Made by a program: the position numbers and the translations under genes. From NCBI RefSeq assembly GCF_026340655.1, contig NZ_JAPEOZ010000001.1:9796001-9860000 (forward strand): a stretch of 64,000 bases of DNA, given 5' to 3'. The notes below the pieces were generated by a model. That model ran no database searches. It was not told the origin of the DNA and saw only the letters and a list, made by a program, of their open reading frames with translations. Source of the stretch: Streptomyces sp. NBC_01275. Its GTDB lineage: Bacteria; Actinomycetota; Actinomycetes; Streptomycetales; Streptomycetaceae. The first letter of the stretch is position 1, and every line of letters starts with the position of its first letter. Positions 22,425-30,990 of this stretch are shown here, piece after piece.

Positions 22425-22946
22425 GTGATAGCCCTGCTGGGAATGGCGATCCTGCTGGTGAGCCCGGTGTGGCTGCTCGCGGTGCTCTTCAAGCTCGTCT
22501 CCGTGGCCCTGCCCGGACGCCGTCCGGACTGGGCGGTGAACCTGCTGCGCTGGTCGGCCTGGATGGCGGCCGTCGGCGCGGTCGACCTCTACCTCATGGC
22601 GGCCGGCGCCGTGGGATTCGCCGTGCACGAGTCCCAGTCCGGCGCCGACTCCTCGCCCGCCCCCGCCTGCCGCGAGGACGTCGCCCCGGACACCGTCCGA
22701 CGCCTCGTCGGACACCGGGCGTCCTATCTGCCGCCGGCCTTCGACTGCGTCCTCGACGACGGCACCACCTATACCAGCAGCGGCGGTTACGCCACGGCGA
22801 ACACGCTCGTCGTCGTGCTCGCCGGCGGATCCGGCGCCCTGGCACTGGCCGCCAGATCCACGGCGGAACGCCGGGCGCGGGAGCAGGAGACGGCAGGCCC
22901 CGGCACGGATCCTGCTCCTGCTCCGGCTCCTGCGCCCGGCGAGTGA
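22425..22946 (+). CDS. membrane protein of unknown function
   Basis: Protein of 173 aa with three membrane helices: residues 2-25 (IALLGMAILLVSPVWLLAVL), 41-68 (SAWMAAVGAVDLYLMAAGAV) and 124-143 (TLVVVLAGGSGALALAARS). Between the last two is an external loop with two Cys (PACREDV and FDCVLDD) that may pair. The tail ends in an Ala-Pro repeat (DPAPAPAPAPGE). The GTG start at 22425 has GAAGGCGAG upstream. I do not recognise the family. It is convergent with the secreted lipase gene, 28 bp between stops. Confidence 0.65.
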   Translation: MIALLGMAILLVSPVWLLAVLFKLVSVALPGRRPDWAVNLLRWSAWMAAVGAVDLYLMAAGAVGFAVHESQSGADSSPAPACREDVAPDTVRRLVGHRASYLPPAFDCVLDDGTTYTSSGGYATANTLVVVLAGGSGALALAARSTAERRAREQETAGPGTDPAPAPAPAPGE

Positions 22947-22974
22947 GCGGAGTACTCGCCGCCCTACCCGTCGG

Positions 22975-24300
22975 TCACGGCAGCAGTGGAAGCGTGGAGC
23001 AGTTGGACCTGACGGACTCGCCGTCGAGCCGGTCGGTCAGCCACGCGATCGCGTCGCCCTGGTCGGTGAGCAACGGCAGGAAGTGGTTGATCAGGGCCCG
23101 GCCCGCGGGGAGCAGCACCACCGGCTTGTAGGTGACGTTCGCGCCCTTGCCGCACCAGGCGACGGCGAGCGCCCGCGCCTGCGCGTGGGGCACGAGGTCG
23201 TCGGCGGTGCCGGTCGCCACCCGCACCGGGGACGCCGGCTTCAGGGTCCCGATGCGCTGGTCGGCCAGGAACGCCTTGAGTGCGGGCTCCGAGTCGACGA
23301 CGTCGCTGATGGAGCTCCCGTCCGTGGTCCAGGCGGTGCTGCGCGCCGAGTTGTAGGAGAGCAGGGCGTCGCCCACGCACATGGTCGACAGATCCTTCAG
23401 CGCCGCGACGCCGGCCGCGTTGAGATGCGCCTCGGCGATCGGCTTCAGGGCGGGGTCGGACTCCAGGAAGCCGTTGACCGACCAGCCCAGCGCGCCGGCC
23501 AGGTCGCTGCCGTCGATGGCCCGGGTGACGGCGGCCAGGTCGGCGGGCGGAGCACCGGCGTAGGTCCCGGCGAGCGGGACGTCGGGGGCGTACGACGGCT
23601 GGAGTTCGGCCGCGGCCGCGGTGGCCCCGCCGCCCTGGCTGTAGCCGAACAGGGCCACCTTGGAGTCGGCCGTCAGCGACGTGCCGTCCAGGGAGCGGGC
23701 CGCGCGGACGGCGTCCAGGACGGCATGGGCCTCGTCGACCCGGTTGACGTAGGTGTGCAGCCGGTCCGTCGCGCCCAGCCCGATGTAGTCGGTGACCACG
23801 ACGGCGATGCCCCGGGCGAGGAGCCGGTAGATCGCCAGGTCCTCGTAACCGACCGACAGGGTTTGCGCGTTGACGAGGAGCGGGCGTTCGAGGCCGAGGG
23901 AGGCGGCGCACTGGTCGCCCTGGCCCATGGTGCCGGGCGCCACGGCGACCAGCGGCCGCGCTCCCTCGCCGGTCCAGCGGGCCGTCGGCTCGATGTAGGC
24001 GCCGGTCACCGCCGCGGGCCGGCCCCCGGAGTCGGTGGACTTGTACATCAGCCGGGTCGCCGTGCCGGGCAGCGGACCGTCGACGCCCGGCAGGCTGAGC
24101 GCCAGGGGGAGCGGCTCGCTGCGGACCAGGGCCCCGTCGGCCGCCGGGAGGGTGGCGGGCGGGTTGTAGAACGTGGGGATGGTGACGCCGCGCGAGACGA
24201 CGGCGTCCGACTGCGACGCCGCGTCGGCGGGTACGACGGTGACGCCGAGGCAGGCGGCAGCGGCGACGGCTGCGGCGAGCAGGCGGGTGGGGGTGGACAT
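22975..24300 (-). CDS. secreted lipase (LIP/secretory lipase family)
   Basis: Exported alpha/beta hydrolase of 441 aa. Residues 1-28 form a Sec signal (cleavage near ADA-ASQ). The nucleophile is Ser221 in FGYSQGG, preceded by VVVTDYIGLGATDRLHTY, a segment typical of secretory lipases of the LIP family; later VRVATGTADDLVPHAQA gives the acid (Asp) and near the end ALINHFLP gives the likely His. Four Cys may form two disulfides (VAPGTMGQGDQC, STMCVGD, AWCGKG, SNCSTL). The ATG has GGAGGTCCGCC in front. It likely hydrolyses esters or triacylglycerols outside the cell. Confidence 0.87.
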   Translation of the reverse strand: MSTPTRLLAAAVAAAACLGVTVVPADAASQSDAVVSRGVTIPTFYNPPATLPAADGALVRSEPLPLALSLPGVDGPLPGTATRLMYKSTDSGGRPAAVTGAYIEPTARWTGEGARPLVAVAPGTMGQGDQCAASLGLERPLLVNAQTLSVGYEDLAIYRLLARGIAVVVTDYIGLGATDRLHTYVNRVDEAHAVLDAVRAARSLDGTSLTADSKVALFGYSQGGGATAAAAELQPSYAPDVPLAGTYAGAPPADLAAVTRAIDGSDLAGALGWSVNGFLESDPALKPIAEAHLNAAGVAALKDLSTMCVGDALLSYNSARSTAWTTDGSSISDVVDSEPALKAFLADQRIGTLKPASPVRVATGTADDLVPHAQARALAVAWCGKGANVTYKPVVLLPAGRALINHFLPLLTDQGDAIAWLTDRLDGESVRSNCSTLPLLP

Positions 24301-24642
24301 GGCGGACCTCCGGGAAAGGGGGAGGCCGAGCCTTCGTCTGCGGCTCGGGTGGGGGACGGCCCGGTGGGGTGCGGACCGTGACGACCGAGCGGTCCGAGGC
24401 CTCGGTCGCCCACCGCTGCCCCGTACCGCTCCTAGACGAACTGTCAGGACCGTAGCGAGAGCTGGGTTACCTGGGGTAGCGGTCGGAAGGTTACGGTTCA
24501 GTAATATGACTCGCCAGTAGCAAGCCTGGTCCGCCCGCGCAGTCGATCACACGTATCCCAACAGACGCCGACAAACGGCCTTTTGGCGACAAGTTCCGGC
24601 AAAACAAGACCATGCGGTTCCGCGTCGCTAGCGTGCACAGCC
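24301..24642. other. intergenic promoter region between the lipase and the RHIM-like protein genes
   Basis: No gene is supported in these 342 bp. Positions 24450-24640 are unusually AT-rich for the window (for example GTTACGGTTCAGTAATATGAC) and probably hold both divergent promoters. No clear terminator or long inverted repeat was found. Confidence 0.4.
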
Positions 24643-25308
24643 ATGCACATCGACCGCGCCCACAGTGCCCAAGTCGGCGACCACAACACCCAGAACAACA
24701 CCTTCGCGAACAGCCGTGACACCACCTACAACACCACCCACAACTCCACTGACAACAGCATCCACAACACCACCGACAACAGCACCCACCACACCACCCA
24801 CAAAAAGACCCAGGTGAAGTTCTCCGTCCCCGTCCTCGGGCCCGTGCTGAGCCTGGCCTACGCCCATCCGCTGATCGCCGCTCTCATGGCCGCGGTCGTC
24901 GTCGGGGGCGGAGGGGCGGCGATCAACGCGTCCCTGCCCGACTCCACCCCGTCGCCGTCGACCGCCCTGGTACGCGGCTTCGTCATGAAGTCGGACGGCC
25001 AGAAAGCGCCCCAGGGCTACGACTTCACCCACGCCCCGCCCGTCGTCGCCGACGCCGGCACGGACGCGATCTACCTCCAGGGCAGCTCCCTGTACGCCAC
25101 CAACGGGAAACTCGCAGGCTGGAGCACGTCCGCCGTCCCCACGGCGGAAGGCTGCCGCGACGCCGTCGCCGAACACCCCGTACGGGCCGTCTACATCGGC
25201 GTCACGTCCGTGGTCTGCTACCTGGACCGCAACGGCGACCCCGGATACATCTCAGTCACGGCCCTGGGCCTCACCTCGGCCACCGTCGACACCGCCCACC
25301 TGCGGTGA
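24643..25308 (+). CDS. membrane protein with amyloid/RHIM-like N-terminal motif and Thr/Asn/His-rich tract
   Basis: Protein of 221 aa with an unusual layout. Residues 9-18 read AQVGDHNTQNN, close to the QxGxxN core of RHIM-like and bacterial amyloid signalling motifs. Residues 25-55 form a low-complexity tract of repeats such as TTYNTTHNSTDNS and HNTTDNSTHHTTH. A membrane segment follows (LIAALMAAVVVGGGGAAI, about 76-93), then a C-terminal domain with two Cys (AEGCRDAV, SVVCYLDRN) and Thr/Tyr-rich strands, probably outside. The amyloid-like head would thus be cytoplasmic. The function is unknown; I propose an assembly-triggered membrane effector or adaptor. The ATG was chosen because the motif starts right after it. 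Confidence 0.65.
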   Translation: MHIDRAHSAQVGDHNTQNNTFANSRDTTYNTTHNSTDNSIHNTTDNSTHHTTHKKTQVKFSVPVLGPVLSLAYAHPLIAALMAAVVVGGGGAAINASLPDSTPSPSTALVRGFVMKSDGQKAPQGYDFTHAPPVVADAGTDAIYLQGSSLYATNGKLAGWSTSAVPTAEGCRDAVAEHPVRAVYIGVTSVVCYLDRNGDPGYISVTALGLTSATVDTAHLR

Positions 25309-25339
25309 TCCGAAGGTCGCCAACAAGCCGCAAAGAGCC

Positions 25340-26368
25340 GTGTGGTTGACTGCCCGTGTGTGGCACGAGTCGGTCTTCCGGACCATGGACCTGCCGACGG
25401 GCGACCGGTTCGAGGCGTGGACGGACCGCATGGGCCGTACGCACGCGCCCATGCGGCTCAGCAGCGACCACGCCGCGGACTACCACGCCTTCCAACGCGT
25501 GATCGGGCTCGGCGAGGTGACCGTGTGGCCGGCCACCTTCGACCCCCTGGTCTTCCTGCGCACACCGAAACTCATCCGCCAGTCCGATCCCGAGGTCTAC
25601 CATCTCTCCCTCCTGCTCAAGGGCGAGGGAGCGGCCGACTGGGGCCGCCGGCAGGCGGCCTACGGGATCAACGAGTTCCACATCAACTCCTCCTCCCGCC
25701 CGTACGAGATCATCACCGGATCCGACCCGGTCACCATCGTCGGCGTCGAGATCCCCCGGGCCCTGGTGGCCGTGCCCGGACGGCGGGCGGACGAGGCCAT
25801 CGGGCGCCGGGTCTCGGGTCAGGAGGGCATCGGCGCGCTGCTGGCGCAGCTCCTCCTCCAACTCGTCTCGGACACCTCCCTCTACCGGCCCACGGACGCG
25901 CCCCGGCTGGGCGCGGTGGTCACGGACCTGGTCACCGCGGTCATCGCCCACACCCTCGACGCCGACCTCCGGCTGCCGCCCGAGGCCCACGGCCGGACCC
26001 TCACCCTCCGCATCAAGGCGTTCATCCGCCGCCGTCTCGGCGAGCAGGACCTGACCCCCGCCAGGATCGCCGCAGCGCACCACATCTCCCGCAGCCACCT
26101 CTACAGCCTCTTCCAGGCCGAAGGCCTCGGCGTCGCCGCGTACATCCGCGACCAGCGGCTGGAGCACGCCCGCCGCGACCTCGCCGACCCGCGGCTGCGC
26201 GCCCGGCCGATCCACGCCGTCGCCGCCCGCTGGGGCTTCCCGCGCGCCGCCGAGTTCACCCGCGCCTTCCGCACCGCATACGGCCTCGCACCCAGCGAAC
26301 TGCGCGAACAGGCCCTGTCCGGCGCGTACGACGTCCCCGGACCCGGCGGTGGACGCTCTGCCAAGTAA
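25340..26368 (+). CDS. AraC-family transcriptional regulator
   Basis: Regulator of 342 aa with an AraC-binding-like N-terminal domain (about 10-200; YHLSLLLKGEGAADWG, YEIITGSDPVTIVGVEIP) and a C-terminal AraC/XylS DNA-binding domain. The first HTH is LTPARIAAAHHISRSHLYSLF with QAEGLGVAAYIRDQRLEHARRDL, the second IHAVAARWGFPRAAEFTRAFRTAYGLAPSELR. The start is uncertain: GTG at 25340, with AAAGAG just before, or GTG at 25358. Downstream on the same strand lies an MFS exporter, with paired GGTGATCAC boxes in between, suggesting control of that gene. Confidence 0.85.
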   Translation: MWLTARVWHESVFRTMDLPTGDRFEAWTDRMGRTHAPMRLSSDHAADYHAFQRVIGLGEVTVWPATFDPLVFLRTPKLIRQSDPEVYHLSLLLKGEGAADWGRRQAAYGINEFHINSSSRPYEIITGSDPVTIVGVEIPRALVAVPGRRADEAIGRRVSGQEGIGALLAQLLLQLVSDTSLYRPTDAPRLGAVVTDLVTAVIAHTLDADLRLPPEAHGRTLTLRIKAFIRRRLGEQDLTPARIAAAHHISRSHLYSLFQAEGLGVAAYIRDQRLEHARRDLADPRLRARPIHAVAARWGFPRAAEFTRAFRTAYGLAPSELREQALSGAYDVPGPGGGRSAK

Positions 26369-26396
26369 GTGTGGACGGTCCGCGAAGGACGTACCG

Positions 26397-26425
26397 GTGA
26401 TCACTCACGCATCCTGGTGATCACC
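26397..26425. promoter_or_regulatory. paired GTGATCAC palindromes between the AraC and MFS genes
   Basis: GTGATCAC occurs at 26397-26404 and 26417-26424, 20 bp apart, so both face the same side of the helix. The second is extended to GGTGATCACC. They lie 29 bp after the AraC stop and about 220 bp before the MFS start in a 278-bp gap with no gene. Confidence 0.45.
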
Positions 26426-26646
26426 GCGGCGCACAGCCGCGAAGTCCGCCGCCGGGCCAGGACCACGGGGGAGTCCTGGCCCGGCCCCCGGCCCCGCGCA
26501 CGGGTGGAAGATCGAGTGGTCGCGCCATCGGCACGGGCGTACCGTCGAACGGTGGACACGACAGTGGACGGCACCGTTCACTGAAGCCCTCCCGAGGGCC
26601 CGGCCTTCTTCTCGCCCAGGGCCCGGTTCCGAGCGTGCGACACGTC

Positions 26647-28200
26647 ATGAGCAGCCTTCCGCAGCCGACCTCCGCAGCCACGACCTCCGCCGGGCCCGAC
26701 GGCGGCGGGGGAAACACGATGGCCCTGCTGGTCATCGCCTCCTGTCAGCTGATGGTGGTCCTGGACATCACCATCGTGAACATCGCGCTGCCGGACATCC
26801 AGCGCTCCCTGGGCTTCTCCACCACCAGCCTGTCGTGGGTCGTCAACGCCTACACCCTCACCTTCGGCGGTCTGCTGCTGCTCGGCGGCCGGGTCGGCGA
26901 CATCCTCGGCCGGCGGAGGGTGTTCGTCTTCGGCGTCCTGCTGTTCGTGCTGGCCTCGCTGCTCGGCGGCCTCGCCCAGAACGAGGTCCAACTCCTGTCC
27001 GCGCGCGCCCTGCAGGGCGTCGGCGGAGCCATCGCCTCCCCGACCGCCCTCGCGTTGATCAGCACGACCTTCCGCGAGGGACCCGAGCGCAACCGGGCCT
27101 TCGGCGTCTTCGCCGCGGTCTCGGCCGGCGGCGGCGCGATCGGCCTGCTCGCGGGCGGCATCCTCGTGGAGTGGCTGAACTGGCGCTGGGTGCTGTTCGT
27201 CAACGTCCCCATCGGACTGCTGATCGCCCTCGCCACGCCCCGCTGGATCAAGGAGTCCGAGCGCCACCCGGGCCACTTCGACCTCGCGGGCGCGCTGACC
27301 TCGACCGTCGGCATGGTCCTGCTGGTGTACGGCTTCATCCGGGCCGCCCAGGAGGGCTGGACGGACGCGCTCACGCTGGCCTCGTTCGGCGCGGCCGTCG
27401 TCGTCCTCGCGGTGTTCATCCTGCTCGAGAGGCGCTCCCCGCAGCCGATCACACCGCTGCACATGTTCGCCGACCGCAACCGCGCCGGCACCTACGGCAT
27501 CATGCTGAGCCTCGCCGCCGCGATCTTCGGCATGTTCTTCTTCCTGACGCTCTTCGTGCAGAACGTGCTGAACTTCAGCCCCCTGGCCGCCGGCTTCGCC
27601 TTCCTCCCGGTCAGCGCGGTCATCGCGGTGGGCGCCGGTCTCGCGTCGCGCTTCCTGCCGACGTACGGCCCGAAACCCTTCATGGTGGTGGGCGCGATCC
27701 TGGCGGCGGCCGGTCTGGGCTGGCTCACCCTGACCGACGTGCACTCCACCTACCTGGGCAGCATCCTCGGCCCGATGCTCGTCTTCAGCCTGGGCATGGG
27801 CATGGAGTTCGTCTCGCTCACCCTGATGGCGCTCTCCAACGTCACCCCCCAGGAGACCGGCGCCGCCTCCGGACTCCTCAACGCCACCCAGCAGGTGGGC
27901 GGTTCGCTCGGCCTGTCCATCCTGGTCACCATGTACGGCACGGCCAGCCGCAACGAGGCGGACAAGCAGATCCCCGACTTCCTGGCCCAGGCCACCCCGG
28001 CCGAACGCCTGCGCTTCCAGCGCACCGGGCAGCTCCCCGCGCCCTGGTCCGACGAGATCCTCTCGTCCGGGGTCTCGGCCGCCTTCGTCATGGCGGCGAT
28101 CTTCACCCTCGTCGCCGCACTGATCGCCCTCGTGGTCATCCAGGTCCGCCCCGCCGACCTGGAACGCCTCAAGGGCGGAGTGGGGCCAGGGGGCGTGTGA
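26647..28200 (+). CDS. MFS drug exporter, DHA2 (EmrB/QacA) type
   Basis: Proton-driven exporter of 517 aa with 14 predicted membrane helices. Motifs match the DHA2 family: motif D1 VLDITIVNIALPDIQ in helix 1, motif A GGRVGDILGRRRVF between helices 2 and 3, and the motif C region in helix 5 (AAVSAGGGAIGLLAGGIL). Such proteins expel toxic hydrophobic or cationic compounds, often antibiotics. The start is ATG 26647; GTG 26635 in frame is possible. The AraC gene upstream may control it. It ends 3 bp before the end of the convergent PP2C gene. Confidence 0.9.
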   Translation: MSSLPQPTSAATTSAGPDGGGGNTMALLVIASCQLMVVLDITIVNIALPDIQRSLGFSTTSLSWVVNAYTLTFGGLLLLGGRVGDILGRRRVFVFGVLLFVLASLLGGLAQNEVQLLSARALQGVGGAIASPTALALISTTFREGPERNRAFGVFAAVSAGGGAIGLLAGGILVEWLNWRWVLFVNVPIGLLIALATPRWIKESERHPGHFDLAGALTSTVGMVLLVYGFIRAAQEGWTDALTLASFGAAVVVLAVFILLERRSPQPITPLHMFADRNRAGTYGIMLSLAAAIFGMFFFLTLFVQNVLNFSPLAAGFAFLPVSAVIAVGAGLASRFLPTYGPKPFMVVGAILAAAGLGWLTLTDVHSTYLGSILGPMLVFSLGMGMEFVSLTLMALSNVTPQETGAASGLLNATQQVGGSLGLSILVTMYGTASRNEADKQIPDFLAQATPAERLRFQRTGQLPAPWSDEILSSGVSAAFVMAAIFTLVAALIALVVIQVRPADLERLKGGVGPGGV

Positions 28201-28203
28201 GCC

Positions 28204-29355
28204 TCATTCGGGGCCGGCGCCCGGGCGTCTGCGCAGGACCATCAGCGCGGTGTCGTCGCTGGGCGTGCCCGCCGTGTGCCGGCGCAGCTCGCGGTAGACG
28301 GTGGCGGGCACGTCCCGGGGAAGGACCTCGCCCCAGGCCTGGGCGCGCTCTTCGAGGGGGTACATGTCCCCCGACGGCGAGCGGGCCTCGGTGACGCCGT
28401 CCGTGCAGAGCAGCAGGGTCCCGCCGTGGGGGAAGGAGAACCACTCGACGGTACGCGGCCGCGGAGCCAGGTCGTCGAGGCCGAGGGGCACGCACGGTTC
28501 GTCGTGGAGCACCGGCCCGGCGTGCCCGGCGTGGTGCTCGTCGGGCAGCAGCAGGGGCGCGACATGGCCGCAGTTGATGGCCTGGGCCTCCGGTCCGTCG
28601 CCGATGCCGAGGACCAGCGCCGTCACGAACCGCTCCCGTTCGCCGGCCTGCGCGGCGAAGGAGTTGTGCCGCAGCACCGCCTCCTCCAGGGCGTCGACGA
28701 CGGCCGTGAGGGTGGGCTCGGCCACGGCGGCCTCACGGAACGCGCTGAGCACGGCGAAGGCCGCGCTGATGGCGGGCAGTCCCTTGCCCTGGACGTCGGC
28801 GATGAACACCCGGCTGCCGTACGGCGAGGACACCACCTCGTAGACGTCGCCTCCCACCCGGCTGTCCTCCTCCACCGGCCGGTAGAGCCCGTGGACGAGG
28901 AGCTGGTCGGTCATCAGCGGGAAGGGCCGCAGCAACTGCCGTTGCAGGGCCGCAGCCGCCGAACGCAGGCGGGCGATCTCTCCTTCCCGGCGGATCCGCT
29001 GCGTGGCCCGGGCGATGCTGAGGCCGTTGAAGACCAGCGCGAAGACGACGACCGCCGTGTCCTCGCCGAGCGTGTCCAAGGGCGTGTCGAACAGCGAGGC
29101 GACGATCACGAGCGTCACCCAGACGGAGGCGACCGTGGTCTGACGCACGGTGCCGCGTCCCGCGATGAGGGCGGGAAGCACGACCAGGAAGGGCGCGAGC
29201 CGGGTCTCCCGGCCGAGCGCGATGCCCGTACCCGCCAGGACCACGGTGACGAACAGGAGCCAGAAGACGACGACGGACCAGCGCAACGGAGGCGTCGGCC
29301 GGCCGGCCGCCGCGGACGAGGGGTTCGGGTCGGTCGCATCCAGGGAGGTGCCCAC
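28204..29355 (-). CDS. membrane-bound SpoIIE-type PP2C phosphatase
   Basis: Serine/threonine phosphatase of 383 aa. Three or four membrane helices cover about residues 25-120 (SVVVFWLLFVTVVLAGTGIA, AVVVFALVFNGLSI). A short coiled coil follows, then the SpoIIE/PP2C domain: VGGDVYEVVSS, RVFIADVQGKG, LVLGIGDG, INCGHVAPLLL, LLLCTDGVTEARS and SDDTALMVL, including the metal-binding Asp residues (GGDVYE, DVQGKG, TDGVTE, SDDTA). These enzymes usually dephosphorylate anti-anti-sigma factors and so switch on alternative sigma factors. GTG start at 29355. A paralogue lies at 42432. Confidence 0.9.
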   Translation of the reverse strand: MGTSLDATDPNPSSAAAGRPTPPLRWSVVVFWLLFVTVVLAGTGIALGRETRLAPFLVVLPALIAGRGTVRQTTVASVWVTLVIVASLFDTPLDTLGEDTAVVVFALVFNGLSIARATQRIRREGEIARLRSAAAALQRQLLRPFPLMTDQLLVHGLYRPVEEDSRVGGDVYEVVSSPYGSRVFIADVQGKGLPAISAAFAVLSAFREAAVAEPTLTAVVDALEEAVLRHNSFAAQAGERERFVTALVLGIGDGPEAQAINCGHVAPLLLPDEHHAGHAGPVLHDEPCVPLGLDDLAPRPRTVEWFSFPHGGTLLLCTDGVTEARSPSGDMYPLEERAQAWGEVLPRDVPATVYRELRRHTAGTPSDDTALMVLRRRPGAGPE

Positions 29356-29414
29356 CGTCTCAATATCCGCCTACGCGCAGGCCGCCGCGACCCGCGCCCG
29401 TGGGAGGGCGTCGC

Positions 29415-29460
29415 GGCGGGACACGGCGGGACACGGCGGGACATGGCGGGACACGGCGAG
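29415..29460. repeat. 10-bp tandem repeat, four copies
   Basis: CGGGACACGG is repeated four times with a period of 10 bp (third copy has T for C), then decays into CGAGCGTGG. It sits between the start of the PP2C gene and the end of the SGNH gene and codes for nothing evident. Confidence 0.7.
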
Positions 29461-29482
29461 CGTGGATCGGTGGGTCAGCGGG

Positions 29483-30442
29483 TCAGTAGTGCCCTTGCTC
29501 CGCCTTCTGCGTCGTACGGCCGTGGGCCAGCCGTTGCAGCACGGCGCGGGCCATGGCCTCCTCACCCTTGGCGTTGGGGTGGGCGGGGGCGGCGGGCGAG
29601 GCGGGCCGCAGGGGCTCGATCCAGCGGTCCGCCGGGGACTTGCACATGTCGTGGCCGATGGTGGGGCCGTAGGTGTCGACGTAGTCCGCACGGTTCCAGC
29701 GGGCGACCAGACGGAGCATCAGGTTGAGGCGCTTCTCGGTGTCCCGGAGGTAGGGGAAGTCCTTCGTCGCGAAGGGCACGGAGGGAGCGCAGCCGCTGCC
29801 GTCGTCGGGCAGGAGGTCGGGATAGCCGACGACCAGGACGCGTGCGTGCGGGGCCCGGGCGTGGACGGCCTGCAGGACGCGGGCCACCTTGGGGCCGGTC
29901 CGGGCGATGGCGACCGTCAGCTGGTCGACGCCCGAACTGTCGTAGTGCCGCTGGCACGGATTGCCGGTGGGATCCTGCGGGGCGAGTTGCACGCAGGTGC
30001 CGATGATGGAGCCGAACCCGACGTCGTTGCCGCCGATCTGCACGGTCACGAGGTTGGTGTCCCGGCCCAGGGCGTCGAGTTGGGGCGCGTTCGTGCCCTG
30101 CGCGTTCCACATGTTCTCGGTCGTCGCCCCGGAGCAGCTCACGTCCTTGAGCGGGGCCGTGGCGAGCTGTCCGGCCACGATCGAGGGGTAGTTGTGGTCG
30201 GAGCGGGCGCAATTGGCGTCCACCTGCTGGGGGATGTAGGGCCCGGAGGTGTAGGAGTCGCCGAGGGCCACGTAGTTCTGGCCGGGGCGACCTGTGCCGT
30301 GCGTCGTGCCGTCGGCCTGTCCGTGCGCCTCGGCCGGCACGGCGGAGGCGGCGACGAGGGCGCAACTCCCCAGCGCCGCCGCGACGGTGACCGCCCATCG
30401 GCGCTGTCCGGCCGTTTGCGTGGTTCTCGTGTCGCGCTGCAT
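29483..30442 (-). CDS. secreted SGNH/GDSL esterase-lipase
   Basis: Exported hydrolase of 319 aa with a Sec signal (RRWAVTVAAALGSCALVAASAV, cleavage near AEA-HGQ). The SGNH blocks are visible: YVALGDSYTSGP with nucleophile Ser63, block III QIGGNDVGF, and C-terminal PAAPAHPNAKGEEAMA with the catalytic His. Six Cys (NCARSDH, VSCSGAT, GTCVQLAP, NPCQRHY, SGCAPS, DMCKSP) suggest three disulfides, as in the Streptomyces SGNH lipase group. ATG at 30442 has GGGAGGACTGCG in front. A perfect 14-bp palindrome lies 77 bp upstream. Confidence 0.92.
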   Translation of the reverse strand: MQRDTRTTQTAGQRRWAVTVAAALGSCALVAASAVPAEAHGQADGTTHGTGRPGQNYVALGDSYTSGPYIPQQVDANCARSDHNYPSIVAGQLATAPLKDVSCSGATTENMWNAQGTNAPQLDALGRDTNLVTVQIGGNDVGFGSIIGTCVQLAPQDPTGNPCQRHYDSSGVDQLTVAIARTGPKVARVLQAVHARAPHARVLVVGYPDLLPDDGSGCAPSVPFATKDFPYLRDTEKRLNLMLRLVARWNRADYVDTYGPTIGHDMCKSPADRWIEPLRPASPAAPAHPNAKGEEAMARAVLQRLAHGRTTQKAEQGHY

Positions 30443-30518
30443 CGCAGTCCTCCCGCTGGGCCCGCCCCCGGCCGCCGACGGAGTCCCGCTCCGCCCGCGT
30501 ACCGCTCGAGGGGCCTGT

Positions 30519-30532
30519 ATACCGCTCGGTAT
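30519..30532. promoter_or_regulatory. palindrome upstream of the SGNH esterase gene, TetR-type operator candidate
   Basis: ATACCG-CT-CGGTAT is a perfect inverted repeat, and the half TACCGCTCG also occurs about 20 bp away at 30500-30508. The form is typical of TetR-family operators. The TetR gene at 30991 has different operator-like sites at its own promoter, so another regulator may bind here. Confidence 0.5.
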
Positions 30533-30682
30533 GTCACCAGGGCCATAGCCGGGAGCCAACCGCTTCGGTCCGGCGCTTCGGTCCGGCCGAGGGGAAACCG
30601 CGACGCCGTGAACCGTTCGGGCCCCCTCGTCCGATGAGGGGGTGGAGCCCGGACGGTGCCGGGCGGAAAAGGAGTGAACACC

Positions 30683-30928
30683 ATGCTGGGATGGGCGGGT
30701 TCTGCCCTGGCGTTCGTCGTGGCCCTGCTGTGCCTCTACGCCGTCATCGACTGCGTCGGCACTCCGGCGCACCGCGTCCGGTGCGGGCCGAAGGTGCTCT
30801 GGCTGCTTCTCCTGGTCAGCGCGCCGGTGTTCGGCAGCCTCGCCTGGTTGTACCTGGGGAAGCGGTCCGAGCCGGGCGACCTAGGCGTGGCGGGGCGGGC
30901 ATCCGGCGCGCTCGGCCACGGATCCTGA
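30683..30928 (+). CDS. small membrane protein with PLDc_N (phospholipase D nuclease N-terminal) domain
   Basis: Protein of 81 aa with two membrane helices (SALAFVVALLCLYAVIDCV and VLWLLLLVSAPVFGSLAWLYLG). The pattern of a first helix, a short loop with P...R.GPK.LW, and a second helix ending in WLYLGK is the PLDc_N domain, common as a stand-alone protein in actinobacteria. It carries no catalytic HKD motif. The ATG at 30683 follows AAAAGGAG by nine bases. Function unknown; the basic tail faces the cytoplasm. Confidence 0.8.
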   Translation: MLGWAGSALAFVVALLCLYAVIDCVGTPAHRVRCGPKVLWLLLLVSAPVFGSLAWLYLGKRSEPGDLGVAGRASGALGHGS

Positions 30929-30990
30929 GCTCGGCCGGAGCCGGCACCCTCTGTCCGGCTGTCCGGCTGTCCGGTGGCGGCCGAGTCCGG

